From CAZCAC01 sp964496575 (GTDB lineage Bacteria > Planctomycetota > UBA1135 > GCA-002686595): DNA of 64,000 nucleotides. The stretch covers positions 11,878 through 75,877 of the forward strand of contig CAZCAC010000033.1 of NCBI GenBank assembly GCA_964496575.1. Reading direction: 5' to 3'. Positions 44,738 to 53,554 of this stretch are shown piece after piece (positions within the stretch are counted from its first letter, which is position 1; the number at the start of each line of letters is the position of its first letter). The position numbers were made by a program, and so were the translations under genes. Under the pieces are notes generated by a model. The model saw nothing but the letters and a program-made list of their open reading frames with translations. It made no database searches and was not told the origin of the DNA.

Positions 44738-45094
44738 CTATTCCTGACTGGACTCCTGATGGGCGTCGTCGGACCAGAGCTCGTCCCGCTTCGTCTCCAT
44801 CTCCTTCAGCACGCGACCGATCACCTCGTTCTCCCCGAGGGCGAAGATCGCGTCGTAGTTGAGCTGGCAGACCGCGCAGATCGGGCGCAGCCCGCGGTAG
44901 CTCATCACGTCCTGCTTCTCCAGGACGATGTCCTCGATTCCGTGCTCGGCGGCGTCGAGCGGCGTGCCGTCCTCGTCGAAGCCGAAGAACAGCTTCACGT
45001 CCGCCGAGGTGCGCCGGCAGAGGTAACAGCGATCCTCACCCCCGGCTCGATCCAGAGCCGCGAAGTACTCGTTGAAACGCTCGCTGATCCCCAT
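44738..45094 (-). CDS. Small zinc-ribbon-like protein
   Basis: 118 residues, not recognised. Two CxxC pairs (CYLC near residue 25 and CAVC near 76) suggest a zinc ribbon; the middle IVLEKQDVMSYRGLRPI and the C-terminal helix ENEVIGRVLKEMETKRDEL are well defined. AGGAG 7 nt before ATG 45094 decides the start over a longer frame. The gene is 39 bp from the ClC start and on the same strand, so it probably heads that transcript. Confidence 0.72.
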   Translation of the reverse strand: MGISERFNEYFAALDRAGGEDRCYLCRRTSADVKLFFGFDEDGTPLDAAEHGIEDIVLEKQDVMSYRGLRPICAVCQLNYDAIFALGENEVIGRVLKEMETKRDELWSDDAHQESSQE

Positions 45095-45235
45095 CTGTCG
45101 CTCCTGACTGGCTTCGCCCACCCTCGTCACTCCATGCTCGAAGGTCCGATCGGCCCGGCGCTTCAGCGGCTGGACCGACGGTAGAGTATGCCATCCCCGG
45201 CGCCCTCATCGGGCCTCGAATCCCCCGATCGCGGT

Positions 45236-45928
45236 TCAACCCGGCGGCCGGCGCAGCTCGACCCGGTGGTGGGGGACCGGCCGCCCCGAGCGCTGCTCGT
45301 CGACGTAGCTCTCGAAGCTCTCGATGATCAGGCCGAGCCCGCCGAAGCCCCTCAGCTCGCTCGGCGCCAGCGGGAACGGCGGCTTCTCCGGCGCCTCGGA
45401 CTCCTCCGGCCGCGCGTAGGCGGTGACCAGCAGCGTCCCGCCCGTCGCGGGCAGCCTGGCCAGCGCCTCCATCGCGCGGGCCCGCGTCTCCGCCGGCAGC
45501 GACTGGAGGGTGTACGCCTCCCAGACCAGCTCGAAGCCGCCAAGCAGCTCCTCGGGTGGCTCGAGCAGGTTGGCCTGCCGGTACTCGACGCGACTCTCCG
45601 GGAAGCGCTCGCGCGCCATCAGAATCGCGTGGCCGGAGATGTCGATCGCGGTCACCAGGAACCCGCGCCGGCCGAGCTCCTCGGCGTCGTCCCCGAGCCC
45701 GCACCCGACGACCAGCGCGCGCTTCCCCGCTCCCTCGAGGCGTCGCTCGTCGAGCCAGTCGATGAGGTTCGGGTTGGGCGCGCGCTTGGCCCAGGGTGGG
45801 TCGATCCGGTGCGCCCGCGACTCGGCGTAGAGGTCGTCGAACCACTCGGTCCCGTCACCACCCTCGTGCTGCCTCCCGACGGAATCGGCGAGGGAGTGCG
45901 GGTCGAGGGGCCGGTCGCCCCCGCTCAC
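45236..45928 (-). CDS. Class I SAM-dependent methyltransferase
   Basis: A 230-residue methyltransferase. Motif I is ALVVGCGLGDDAEELG (about residues 71-86), motif II VTAIDISGHAILMAR, then VEYRQANLLEPP and ELVWEAYTLQSLPAETR (motif IV region). The layout and PPWAKRAPNPNLIDWL recall thiopurine-methyltransferase-like small-molecule enzymes. GTG start overlapping the upstream VOC gene stop as GTGA, so the two genes are coupled. Substrate unknown. Confidence 0.88.
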   Translation of the reverse strand: MSGGDRPLDPHSLADSVGRQHEGGDGTEWFDDLYAESRAHRIDPPWAKRAPNPNLIDWLDERRLEGAGKRALVVGCGLGDDAEELGRRGFLVTAIDISGHAILMARERFPESRVEYRQANLLEPPEELLGGFELVWEAYTLQSLPAETRARAMEALARLPATGGTLLVTAYARPEESEAPEKPPFPLAPSELRGFGGLGLIIESFESYVDEQRSGRPVPHHRVELRRPPG

Positions 45929-46299
45929 GAGTCCCCTCCCTCCAGCTTCGACTGGAAGGTCATCGCCAGTCCGCCGGGCGCCATCAGGTAGTAGATCCGC
46001 TCGCCGTTCGCCTCCATCGGCCCTCTCGGCTGCAGCCCGTTGGCCCGGGCGTGCGCCGCGACCTCCTCGGCATCGTCGACGACCACCTGCAGCATGATCC
46101 CGGGGGGCATTCCTTCACCCTCGGGCCACACCTCGACGCGGCTCTCGCCGGCGTGAAAGACCCCCCCTTGCGGCGAGTCGGGGTCACTGTCCTTGAGCGG
46201 CTTGGCGACGCAGGGAAGACCGAGCCCGAGGCCGAGAAACTCGACCAGCTGGTCGGCTTCGGGAGTGATGGCGCAGAATCGAATCGACAGGGGTCTCAT
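45925..46299 (-). CDS. VOC-superfamily (glyoxalase/bleomycin-resistance-like) protein
   Basis: 124 residues forming two beta-alpha-beta-beta-beta units: SIRFCAITPEADQLVEFL and QVVVDDAEEVAAHARANGL with YYLMAPGGLAMTFQ at the end. Metal-binding residues of true glyoxalases are not obvious. A -10-like TACCAT lies 9 nt before the ATG and no Shine-Dalgarno is seen. Coupled to the methyltransferase by a GTGA overlap. Confidence 0.85.
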   Translation of the reverse strand: MRPLSIRFCAITPEADQLVEFLGLGLGLPCVAKPLKDSDPDSPQGGVFHAGESRVEVWPEGEGMPPGIMLQVVVDDAEEVAAHARANGLQPRGPMEANGERIYYLMAPGGLAMTFQSKLEGGDS

Positions 46300-46356
46300 G
46301 GCGCGGGCATGGTAGGGCGCGAGGCGACAAAGCGCTATTCGCCTCGTGCCCCATCC

Positions 46357-47703
46357 CTAGAACAGATCCCCTTCCGCCACCCGCTCCACCTCGAGCACCC
46401 GATCCGGGCGTCCGGTGATGCCGTAGCCGAGCTTCACCAGCCTCTCCCCGAACGCCGCCCGCAACGTCTCCAGCTCGCTCGCCAGCACACCCTCGTCCGG
46501 CCGACCCTCCTGGACCACCAGCGCCGCCACCGTCGTGCCCGCCGGCGTCCGGCCGACGGCGCGGACGTAGACGCCGTCGAAACGCCCCTGCTCGACGATC
46601 TCCTCGCCGACCAGCTCCGCCGCGTGGCGTCGCAGGTGGTCGAGCACGAAGTCGAGGCGCGCCTCGTCGAAGAGGCGACCGAGGTCCGGCTCAACCGACT
46701 CCTCCAGGACGCGAGATCCGCGCCCGGCGTTGATCAGGGTCACGTTCGGCTGCACGTGGCGGAAGTGGAAAGCGAGGAAGCGATCGGCGATCCGGTACGT
46801 GCCGCGCCGCGACCGCATCGGGTCGGGGTCGGTGATCGGGATCTCCCGCTCGACCAGGCCGAGCTCGCGCAGAACGGTCAGGTACTTGTTCGCGGTGGTC
46901 GAGTCGACGCCCACCGACAGCGCGATGTCGCCGACCTTGCGCTCCCCGCGCGCCACCGCCGAGAGGATCGAGTTGTAGGTCGCCGGGTTGGAGAGCTCGT
47001 TGCGCAAGAGGAATTGCACCTCCTCGAAGAGGTAGCCCTCCGGGCGCAGGATCTCGCGCAGGATGTTCTCGCGCAGCGTGCGCCGGTCGTCGAAGCGGCG
47101 CAGGTACGCGGGCATCCCGCCGAGGATCGCGAAGGCGAGGATCCGGTCCTCGGCCTCCCACCCGGGGAAGAACTCGAATGCGTCGGGTGGGGTGAGGGGC
47201 AGGAGACGCTTCTGCGCCGTGCGGCGACCGAAGAGGGGGGAGCGTTCCGACAGCACCTGCTCCTCCATGAAGGAGACCTGGCTGCCGCAGAGCACGATCA
47301 TCAGCTTCGAGCGCTTGCCGCGGCTGTCCCAGAAGCGCTGGAGGATCGAGGGCAGCCCCTTGTTGGCCTCGCAGAGGTAGGGGAACTCGTCGATCACCAC
47401 CACCAGCCGCTCGTCGCCCGCGCGCTCGTCGGTGAACTCGAGTGCCGCCCCCCAGTCGGGGAGCTCGACCGGGGCGAGAGCCGTGCCCAGTCCGTCGGCG
47501 AGCGCCTCGCGATAGGCGCGCAGGTTGTCCTTCTCGCGCACCTGCGCCGCCTGGAAGTAGACCGCCCGCCGCCCCTCGCAGAAGCGCTGCAAGAGCTCCG
47601 TCTTGCCGACCCGCCGCCGCCCGTAGAGCACGAACAGCTCCGGATCACGCCCCTCGGCCAGCTCGGTGAGCACGGCCAGATCGTCGTCCCGCCCGATGAA
47701 CAT
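46357..47703 (-). CDS. DUF234-type archaeal-like ATPase
   Basis: A 448-residue AAA+-like ATPase. Walker A GRRRVGKT is at residues 28-35, Walker B LVVVIDEFPYL near 95-105, then LCGSQVSFME (sensor 1 region). A winged helix follows (YNSILSAVARGERKVGDIA and TTANKYLTVLRELGLVE), and the DUF234 C-terminal domain with EARLDFVLDHLRRHA. This group occurs in bacteria and archaea; the C-domain looks nuclease-like but no function is settled. The frame could begin at GTG 47706; I use ATG 47703. A TAGCCT is 6 nt upstream. The repeat-like GTATACGTTCAAGTATAT lies at about 47728-47745 and may be an operator. Confidence 0.88.
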   Translation of the reverse strand: MFIGRDDDLAVLTELAEGRDPELFVLYGRRRVGKTELLQRFCEGRRAVYFQAAQVREKDNLRAYREALADGLGTALAPVELPDWGAALEFTDERAGDERLVVVIDEFPYLCEANKGLPSILQRFWDSRGKRSKLMIVLCGSQVSFMEEQVLSERSPLFGRRTAQKRLLPLTPPDAFEFFPGWEAEDRILAFAILGGMPAYLRRFDDRRTLRENILREILRPEGYLFEEVQFLLRNELSNPATYNSILSAVARGERKVGDIALSVGVDSTTANKYLTVLRELGLVEREIPITDPDPMRSRRGTYRIADRFLAFHFRHVQPNVTLINAGRGSRVLEESVEPDLGRLFDEARLDFVLDHLRRHAAELVGEEIVEQGRFDGVYVRAVGRTPAGTTVAALVVQEGRPDEGVLASELETLRAAFGERLVKLGYGITGRPDRVLEVERVAEGDLF

Positions 47704-47836
47704 CACGGCAGGCTAGCCGCCAGGGGTATACGTTCAAGTATATTGCGCCGTTCTGCCGGATGCACCCGACGGCGACAGCTGCTCTAATCGTCACCGGACC
47801 CTACTCCGTCGGAACAGAAATCCCCGGGAGCATCGC

Positions 47837-48415
47837 GTGAAATACACCGTCGTCATCGCCCTGATCGTGATCCTCGGCGGTTGCGTCGCCGGCTACGTCA
47901 CGTACCTCAAGGGTCCCTTCGAGATCCTGAACAGCAGTCAGGTCACCTTGAAGTCCAGCCCCGAAGAGGTCTGGAAGGTCCTCGGTGACTTCGAGGGGTG
48001 GGCGACCTGGGCCTTCGAAGGCGAGGTGGAAACGACCGCGGTGGGAATGCAGTGGCCAGGCGAGCCCTCCCGGGATCCCGAGACACCGCCCGGCTGGGTG
48101 TTCGGCAGCGAGCCGCCGACGTCACTCGAGACGTGGTTGATCGGCTACACGCCCGGAGTGGGAGGCACGTGGAAGTGGACCATCGAGTCCGCCGGGGAGG
48201 GGAGTCGGGTCACCATCTTCGAGGAGTGCATCGCCTCGTCCAAGATCACCCTCTGGAATCGCGCCACGGTGCTGGAGCCACACGATCGGATGGACACCGC
48301 TCTTCGCGGCCTGGCGGAGAAGCTCGGTGAGAAGGCCGAGCCGGTCCACGTCGAGGCACGCGATCCCCTGAAAGAAGAGATGCGCCGCCTGGGGATCGAT
48401 GTCGATTCCCGCTGA
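47837..48415 (+). CDS. Membrane-anchored SRPBCC/polyketide-cyclase-like protein
   Basis: 192 residues. A short N-terminal hydrophobic segment (VVIALIVILGGCVAGYVTY) precedes a START-like lipid-binding fold: VTLKSSPEEVWKVLGDFEGW is the typical opening, GVGGTWKWTIESAGEGSRVTIFEE the middle strands, and the C-terminal helix DRMDTALRGLAEKLGE the lid. GGGAG is 6 nt before the GTG. A Cys in the hydrophobic stretch (GGC) could be lipidated, but the motif is poor. Ligand unknown. Confidence 0.8.
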   Translation: MKYTVVIALIVILGGCVAGYVTYLKGPFEILNSSQVTLKSSPEEVWKVLGDFEGWATWAFEGEVETTAVGMQWPGEPSRDPETPPGWVFGSEPPTSLETWLIGYTPGVGGTWKWTIESAGEGSRVTIFEECIASSKITLWNRATVLEPHDRMDTALRGLAEKLGEKAEPVHVEARDPLKEEMRRLGIDVDSR

Positions 48416-48419
48416 GGAT

Positions 48420-49478
48420 TCACCGCGGCTGCGGGGAAGAGCGCGACTCTCCGTCTCGCGCTGAGTCGGAGCCATTCGCCCGGAGGTCCGCCGCCGAGCT
48501 CCTGGTTCGGGCGAATCTGCTTCTCAAAGTCTCGATGATGCTCGCATCCGTCCAGTAGACATCCCGACCTCTCGCCGCGCCTTCCTCCGAACCCGCCCTC
48601 CTCGTACTGACGAAGAACAGGTACTTCCCGTCGGGAGTCACGTTCGGACAGGCTTCCGAGTATTCCGAGTTGTATCCCTCTCCCAGGTTCACCGCTGCCG
48701 ACCAGCCCCCGTCTGCCTGGCGAAAGCAGACGTAGGTATCGAAGCGGCCGAAGCCGCCGGGTCGATTCGAGTTGAAGAGGAGGTAGCTTCCGTCCGGAGA
48801 GACGTAGGGATCGAAGTCGATGTACTTCGAGTTGACCGGGTACTCGACCAGCTCCGCCTTCCCGTACTCTCCGTCCACGAGACGGCATCGGAAGATCCCG
48901 TCCTTCTCCGATCCATCGCGGGCGTCGGATATGAAGAACAAGGTTCCGTCTGCGGACATGGTGGGATAGCCGCTGCCGGTGCCCGGGATCTTCTCGGGTC
49001 CGGGCAGGGGCACGGGCTCCTCCCACGCCGTCCCGTTCCATTCGACGATCCACGGGTGAAACGTCCCATCCGGATCGTCCGGACCGGTCGGCCTGGAGGT
49101 CATGAAGACCAGCGTCTGGCCGTCGGGCCCCGCGGTGTAGTCCAGCATGTCGTTCCCGTAGTTGAAGGGGACGGGCTCCGCCCGGGTCCAGGACTCTCCC
49201 TGCAGCCGCGTGAACCAGGTCCCTCCCCGATCGGTCGTGAAGAGGCAGACCCTGCCGGAGTCCAGGAAGGTCACGCACCGCTCCTTCTGGTGCGTGGAAA
49301 CCAGGCCCGGCAGGAACAGTTCCACCTCGCCCTTCGGGGCTTCCAGGCCGAGATAGGCGCCCGTGGCCTCCTCGAAGCGATCGATCCTCTGCACCGTGGT
49401 ACACGCTCCGAGGAGAGCCACGAGGAGGATCAGAGCGGCGAGACACCAGCAGGACGTACCGCTCCTTCGCCCTGGCAT
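48420..49478 (-). CDS. PD40/WD40-like propeller lipoprotein
   Basis: A 352-residue lipoprotein: leader with LLGAC lipobox (Cys26), then a TolB-like beta-propeller with PD40 repeats such as YTAGPDGQTLVFMTSRP, PTMSADGTLFFISDARDG, YVSPDGSYLLFNSNRPGG and NVTPDGKYLFFVSTRR. The tail contains GRDVYWTDASIIETLR, which aligns with the plus-strand remnant 49701-49946. A much longer antisense frame (to 50948) covers the aspartyl protease, but nothing before residue 1 here looks protein-like, so the start at 49478 is set by the leader. Confidence 0.85.
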   Translation of the reverse strand: MPGRRSGTSCWCLAALILLVALLGACTTVQRIDRFEEATGAYLGLEAPKGEVELFLPGLVSTHQKERCVTFLDSGRVCLFTTDRGGTWFTRLQGESWTRAEPVPFNYGNDMLDYTAGPDGQTLVFMTSRPTGPDDPDGTFHPWIVEWNGTAWEEPVPLPGPEKIPGTGSGYPTMSADGTLFFISDARDGSEKDGIFRCRLVDGEYGKAELVEYPVNSKYIDFDPYVSPDGSYLLFNSNRPGGFGRFDTYVCFRQADGGWSAAVNLGEGYNSEYSEACPNVTPDGKYLFFVSTRRAGSEEGAARGRDVYWTDASIIETLRSRFARTRSSAADLRANGSDSARDGESRSSPQPR

Positions 49479-49700
49479 CGATTCGATGAGCGCCCTGCGC
49501 CGTTGCTGTATCGATCCCGAAAAAGCGAACCACGGCCGGAGGTCTCCGAGAATCACTCGGGTCGAGCTCGCATTGACTCGTGGATGCGGAGGACGCGAGA
49601 ATCCGTCGGTCGCCTTCGAGCTCACGCGGCGACCGATCCTGCTACCGGCAGCGAGGGGGACGATGACGAAGATCATGGGGATCACGGCAGTGGGGTGGAT

Positions 49701-49946
49701 GGTTCGGATCGTCCGGGGGGGCATGGCGGCTCGGACCTCTACGTGAGCTTCGCCGGACCGGACGGATCCTGAAGTCCCGCCCGGAACCCGGGTCCGACGG
49801 TGAACTCGAAGACCGACGACTTCACGCCCATGGTCACGCCCGACGAGACATCCCTCTTTCTGACCAGCCTGAGGGAAGGTGCCAGTGATCTGTTCTGGGT
49901 CGATGCCGAGGTCATCGCGAGGATGAGGCCTGCCCGGGAGAGGTGA
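49701..49946 (+). pseudogene. Decayed PD40-propeller gene, 3' remnant
   Basis: The frame reads GSDRPGGHGGSDLYVSF, then PDGS, TGA (49770), SPARNPGPTVNSKTDDFTP, MVTPDETSLFLTSLREGAS and DLFWVDAEVIARMRP before a TGA at 49944. Both sides of the TGA belong to one PD40 protein: the expected residue is Trp (TGG to TGA). There is no 5' half. It is a paralogue of the lipoprotein on the opposite strand (VTPDxxxLFxxSxRxG, D-V/L-Y/F-W-x-D-A). Confidence 0.78.
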
Positions 49947-49963
49947 GCTTCGCGGGGACGCGG

Positions 49964-50974
49964 CTACCCTCCTCCCGCGGTCTTCGTGCGTTTCTGTTCC
50001 CGGCCGGAGGTCTCGTTGCGGCGTATCAGGATCCGCTCGTGATGGTAGTCCAGGATCAGGTCGAGCTCGCGGATCACGTGGATGCCGAGGATGCCGTCGA
50101 TTCCGAGGTCCTCGATGTGCATCTGGTCGGTGAAGGTGGCCGGGACGTCCGGTATGGACAGATCGCCCAGCACCAGGCGCTCGACGCGTCCCTTGCGCGC
50201 GGTGACCTTTCCCTGGGCTCCACCGAAGGTCTCCGTCTCGGCGTCCTCGGGCGGGAGGATGGCCTTCCGGGCGTTCGGAGTGAGCACGAGCGAGGCCCGA
50301 CCGCCGAGGTCGACCATCAGCTCGACGGGAATGCCCTTCTTTCCTCCCAGATCGAGCTTCGCCTCGATCACGGGCAGGTCGGTCGAGAGGTCGAGAGGGA
50401 GACGGCTCCAGCCCTTCCGGGCCTCGAAGCCCTTGGGCTCGTGGAGGATCAGCTCCTTCCGATCGAAGTCGATCTCCGCGACGAAGGACCTCAGGATGAC
50501 GTGTGCCCCGAGGACTCCGTCCTGCTCGGGAAAGCCGGCGCGCCGCTCGCGCATGACCACGATCCGATCGGTGGCGAGCTCGAGGCCTCCGATCTCGACG
50601 GCCTCTCCTCGGGCGATCCTCACGGGAGAACCCGGCCCGCCCCCGGCTCCGCCGGAAGTCCCTTCGTCCTCGAAGGTGAGCTTCAGCTCCTCTCCCAGCT
50701 CGGGTGACAGGAGGTTGATCGCGGCGGCTCCGTGGCCCGTGTCGAGGATCATCGACAGGGGGCGAGAGCCCCCGACCCGGACGGCGAGGACGGTGCGATC
50801 CTGCTCCACGGTGAACGGGATGCGCGCCCGGGGCTCCGCTTCGTCCTCGCCGGTGAGCGCTCGCTCTTCCTGGCCGGGCGAGAGGGCCGCGGTATCGAGC
50901 CCGGAGGGGTCCGTCGTGCCCAGGAGGCACGTGGCCATGACCGGACATCCGATGAGATGGAGGATCGTGCTCAC
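49964..50974 (-). CDS. Exported retropepsin-like aspartyl protease
   Basis: A 336-residue protein with two pepsin-like lobes: MILDTGHGAAAINL (Asp78) and LMVDLGGRASLVL (about residue 225), each D-x-G followed by the psi-loop; the second lobe has D-L-G in place of D-T/S-G. The flap-like VLGAHVILRSFVAEIDFD and DGILGIHVIRELDLILDYH are the G-x-L-G motifs of the gag-asp family. A short hydrophobic leader (MSTILHLIGCPVMATCLLG) suggests export. GTG start with GGAGAAG 9 nt upstream. Two complete lobes in one chain is the same as in other bacterial members annotated as aspartyl protease family proteins. Confidence 0.82.
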   Translation of the reverse strand: MSTILHLIGCPVMATCLLGTTDPSGLDTAALSPGQEERALTGEDEAEPRARIPFTVEQDRTVLAVRVGGSRPLSMILDTGHGAAAINLLSPELGEELKLTFEDEGTSGGAGGGPGSPVRIARGEAVEIGGLELATDRIVVMRERRAGFPEQDGVLGAHVILRSFVAEIDFDRKELILHEPKGFEARKGWSRLPLDLSTDLPVIEAKLDLGGKKGIPVELMVDLGGRASLVLTPNARKAILPPEDAETETFGGAQGKVTARKGRVERLVLGDLSIPDVPATFTDQMHIEDLGIDGILGIHVIRELDLILDYHHERILIRRNETSGREQKRTKTAGGG

Positions 50975-51129
50975 GGTTTCTTCTCCGTTGGCCGGGTGTG
51001 CGGCGAGGCCATTTCCGTCGTAATCGGTCGATTGTCTGCCTACTTTACGCCGCCGCGACGAGAGCGTTTCACGTTCCTTGAAAAACGGTATATTTTCCAG
51101 TATTGCTTCCGGCGACCCTCCACTCTCCC

Positions 51130-51699
51130 ATGGACCGACCCCACCTACACCAGATCAAGCGTCCCGCGCAGATGCGCGCCCTCACCTCGCCGATCCGGAT
51201 GCAGATCATCTCGATCATGGAGAAGCACGGTGACCGCTCGGTGCGTGAGATCGCCAGCCACCTCGGAATGCTGCCGGAGTCGGTCTACTACCACGTGCAC
51301 GAGCTCGTGAAGCTGGGGCTTCTGGTGGAGAGCGGGCGACGTTCGGGAACGACGCGTTCAGAGGCCCTCTTCCGGCTCATCGCCGACCGGGTTCACGTCG
51401 ACTGGGCCAGTGCGAGCCCCACCTACCGGACCGCCTTGAAGAAGGCGACCCGCGTCGCACATCGTCTGTCAGAGCGGGTGATGGAGGAGGCCATCGACGA
51501 CGCCGACTGTCCCATCAACCGCCCCGGCGCGCGGGCCCGGTTCCAGCAGGAGAGCGTGATTCTCGACGAGAAGCACCTCCGAGAGCTCCTGGTGCGATTG
51601 GAGGAGCTGGACAGCTTCCTCGCCGAGAAGCACGACCCCGAAGCGGAGGACGTCTACGTGGTGACGGTGGCCGTCGGACCTCTTCGGCGCGGGCGCTGA
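51130..51699 (+). CDS. ArsR-like winged-helix regulator
   Basis: A 189-residue regulator. The winged helix is N-terminal: MRALTSPIRMQIISIMEKHG, SVREIASHLGMLPESVYYHV (recognition helix) and LVKLGLLVESGRRSGTTR (wing). The remaining 110 residues form a helical effector or dimer domain (LRELLVRLEELDSFLAEKH). No metal-binding CxC motif, so not a classical ArsR metal sensor. A TATATT (about 51089) may be the -10. ATG 51130 is chosen over the upstream ATG 51103 because the HTH begins only 30 residues later; neither has a Shine-Dalgarno. Confidence 0.85.
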   Translation: MDRPHLHQIKRPAQMRALTSPIRMQIISIMEKHGDRSVREIASHLGMLPESVYYHVHELVKLGLLVESGRRSGTTRSEALFRLIADRVHVDWASASPTYRTALKKATRVAHRLSERVMEEAIDDADCPINRPGARARFQQESVILDEKHLRELLVRLEELDSFLAEKHDPEAEDVYVVTVAVGPLRRGR

Positions 51700-51724
51700 G
51701 AAGGTGCTCTCCCCCGCCCGCGTA

Positions 51725-51972
51725 TCAAGGCAGCCACGTGATGGCGTACCCATTGGACGCATTGAACTCGTATCCGCAGGGCGAGTTCTGCTGCGCCCGA
51801 TACCAGCACTGGTAGTACTTGGTGTCTCCGGCCGAGACGTTGCCTGCCTTCACCGAGATCGGAATCGTCCAGGCGGAGGTGTCCCACCCGCATCGACATA
51901 CCAGGTGGTTTGACCGAACACGGGTCCATGGAGGGCGATCGCGGCGAGTGCGATTGCGGCAGAGCGATGCAT
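51725..51972 (-). pseudogene. Deletion remnant of a secreted protein with the shared C-terminal module
   Basis: From ATG 51972 (GAGAGG 4 nt upstream) the frame reads a signal peptide and the beginning of a mature secreted protein: MHRSAAIALAAIALHGPVFG then QTTWYVDAGGTPPPG, ending soon at a TGA. In another frame the sequence continues IPISVKAGNVSAGDTKYYQ, CWYRAQQNSPCGYEF and NASNGYAITWLP, the last third of the shared module. So the middle of the gene, including the Cys-rich first half of the module, has been deleted and the two ends joined out of frame. Confidence 0.85.
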
Positions 51973-52210
51973 GGTTCCTCTCCAGGGTGTTTCGTACCTG
52001 TACGTTTGGCCCCCCAGGCCATCCAATCCGCTTCCGGTATACCCCGCTCACCACGATCGGACAATGCCGAAACGCCGGTGCGCGAGCCGGGTCCGCGAAG
52101 TCACCCGGCAGGGCGAGCTACGAGGCCACGGTTCGAGCAGCGGGCATCGGTCGTGTTCACAGGTTCCTCTCGTCGGAAGGTATGATCGACCGACAATCCA
52201 GGAGCCAAAC

Positions 52211-53554
52211 ATGAACTCGATCACCGTTCTGGCCGCCTTCGTCGCCACCTGGCCGGCCCTTCTCTCGACACCTCGAGAGGATCCGCTACCCGTGCAGGCC
52301 GAGCAGGGGCTGAAGCGAGCCGCAACCTGGTTTCATTCGATCTCCACCAACGGCGGCTACGCCGGTCTCTACTCCGCCGATCTGAAACAGCGCTACGGCG
52401 AGGCGAAGTACGAGCGGGCGGCGCCGACCGAGATCTGGGTCCAGCCTCCGGGTACGCCGTCGGTGGGGGAGCGCCACCTCCAGGCCTGGCGCGTGACGGG
52501 TGACGCCGACTACCTGGCGTTCGCCACTGACGCGGGGAAAGCTCTGGCCTGGGGGCAGCGCGAGATCGGCGGCTGGGATCACCGCGTCGACGTCGCCGGC
52601 CTGGAGCAGGGATTCGCCGGACACCGGAAACCGGCGGGTCACTGCACGCTCGACGACAACATCTCGCAGGGAGCGCTCGACTTCCTGATGAGCCTGGATC
52701 AGCGGATCGACGAGAGCTGGCTCGACGAGGCGGTGGAGCTGGGTCTCGCCTTCCTCGAGCGAAGTCAGTTCGACAACGGTGCCTGGCCGCAGTGGTACCC
52801 GCTGCGCGGGGGGTATCACGATCACTACACCTTCAACGACAACGCGATCAACGACTGCATCCGGGTCCTGCTGAGAGCGCACGAGTTGTACGGACGAGAG
52901 AGTGCGTTGCAGTGCGCCGAGAAAGGAGGTGGCTTCATCATCCTTTCACAGGTCGCGAGTCCCCAGGCGGGCTGGGCGCAGCAGTACTCTCACGACCTGA
53001 AGCCCTCCTGGGCTCGCGCCTTCGAACCGCCGGGGATCTGCAGCGCGGTCACCGCACGTAACCTCCGCACTCTCGCCACCCTGTACACGTACACCGGGAA
53101 GGACAAGTACCTCGCGCCGATGCCGGCGGCCATCGACTGGCTGAATCGATCGCAGCTGAGTGACGGGGTGTGGGCCCGCCTCTACGAGGTGAGCAGCAAC
53201 CGGCCGATCTACGGCGATCGGGACGGCGAGATCCACCACGACCTCGAGGAAATCAGCGAGGAGCGCCAGCTCGGCTACGCGTGGCAGGGCGCCTTCGGGG
53301 TGCGCGGCGCGATCCAGGCGTGCCAGCGCGTCCTCGAGGCGAGTGCCGACCGCGGCGCGGCGGACGACGAGGCGCGGCCTCTCTCGAAGGAGGAGAGGCA
53401 CCGCCGGGCCGCCGCGTTGTCCTCTCGCGTGGAACGGGTGCTGGCCGCGCTCGACGACGAAGGGCGCTGGCTACAGGGTGGAATGATCGAGAGCGCCGTC
53501 TTCGTCAGGAACACCGGGACGCTGCTCACCTACCTGGAGCTGCTGAAGGACTGA
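52211..53554 (+). CDS. Exported PL10-like pectate lyase
   Basis: A 447-residue exported protein: leader MNSITVLAAFVATWPALLS; AGGAG 6 nt upstream of the ATG. The body is an alpha/alpha-barrel with GAWPQWYPLRGGYHDHYTFNDN, very like the pectate lyase family 10 signature (D/G-W-P-Q-x-Y-P followed by H-x-T-F-N-D-N-A), and further ARAFEPPGICSAVTARNLRTL. The Asp and Arg residues that act in PL10 may be those in the FNDN and the SWARAFEPP regions. It likely degrades pectin or another uronic acid polymer, fitting the polysaccharide lifestyle of the presumed host. The C-terminal quarter is less conserved. Confidence 0.8.
   Translation: MNSITVLAAFVATWPALLSTPREDPLPVQAEQGLKRAATWFHSISTNGGYAGLYSADLKQRYGEAKYERAAPTEIWVQPPGTPSVGERHLQAWRVTGDADYLAFATDAGKALAWGQREIGGWDHRVDVAGLEQGFAGHRKPAGHCTLDDNISQGALDFLMSLDQRIDESWLDEAVELGLAFLERSQFDNGAWPQWYPLRGGYHDHYTFNDNAINDCIRVLLRAHELYGRESALQCAEKGGGFIILSQVASPQAGWAQQYSHDLKPSWARAFEPPGICSAVTARNLRTLATLYTYTGKDKYLAPMPAAIDWLNRSQLSDGVWARLYEVSSNRPIYGDRDGEIHHDLEEISEERQLGYAWQGAFGVRGAIQACQRVLEASADRGAADDEARPLSKEERHRRAAALSSRVERVLAALDDEGRWLQGGMIESAVFVRNTGTLLTYLELLKD

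Noticed and set aside
46357..47703. Part of a defence system based on the AAA-like ATPase
   Set aside because: The DUF234 ATPase stands alone with housekeeping-type neighbours; no nuclease, transposase or toxin partner next to it.
33807..49772. Recoding of UGA as a sense codon
   Set aside because: Two genes have an in-frame TGA, but TGA is also used as a normal stop in overlaps (6999, 37586, 63689) and Trp is TGG elsewhere, so simple nonsense mutations fit better.
48420..50948. An 842-codon fused PD40 protein
   Set aside because: Everything upstream of 49478 is antisense to the aspartyl protease and intergenic sequence and lacks protein features; the lipobox leader marks the true start.
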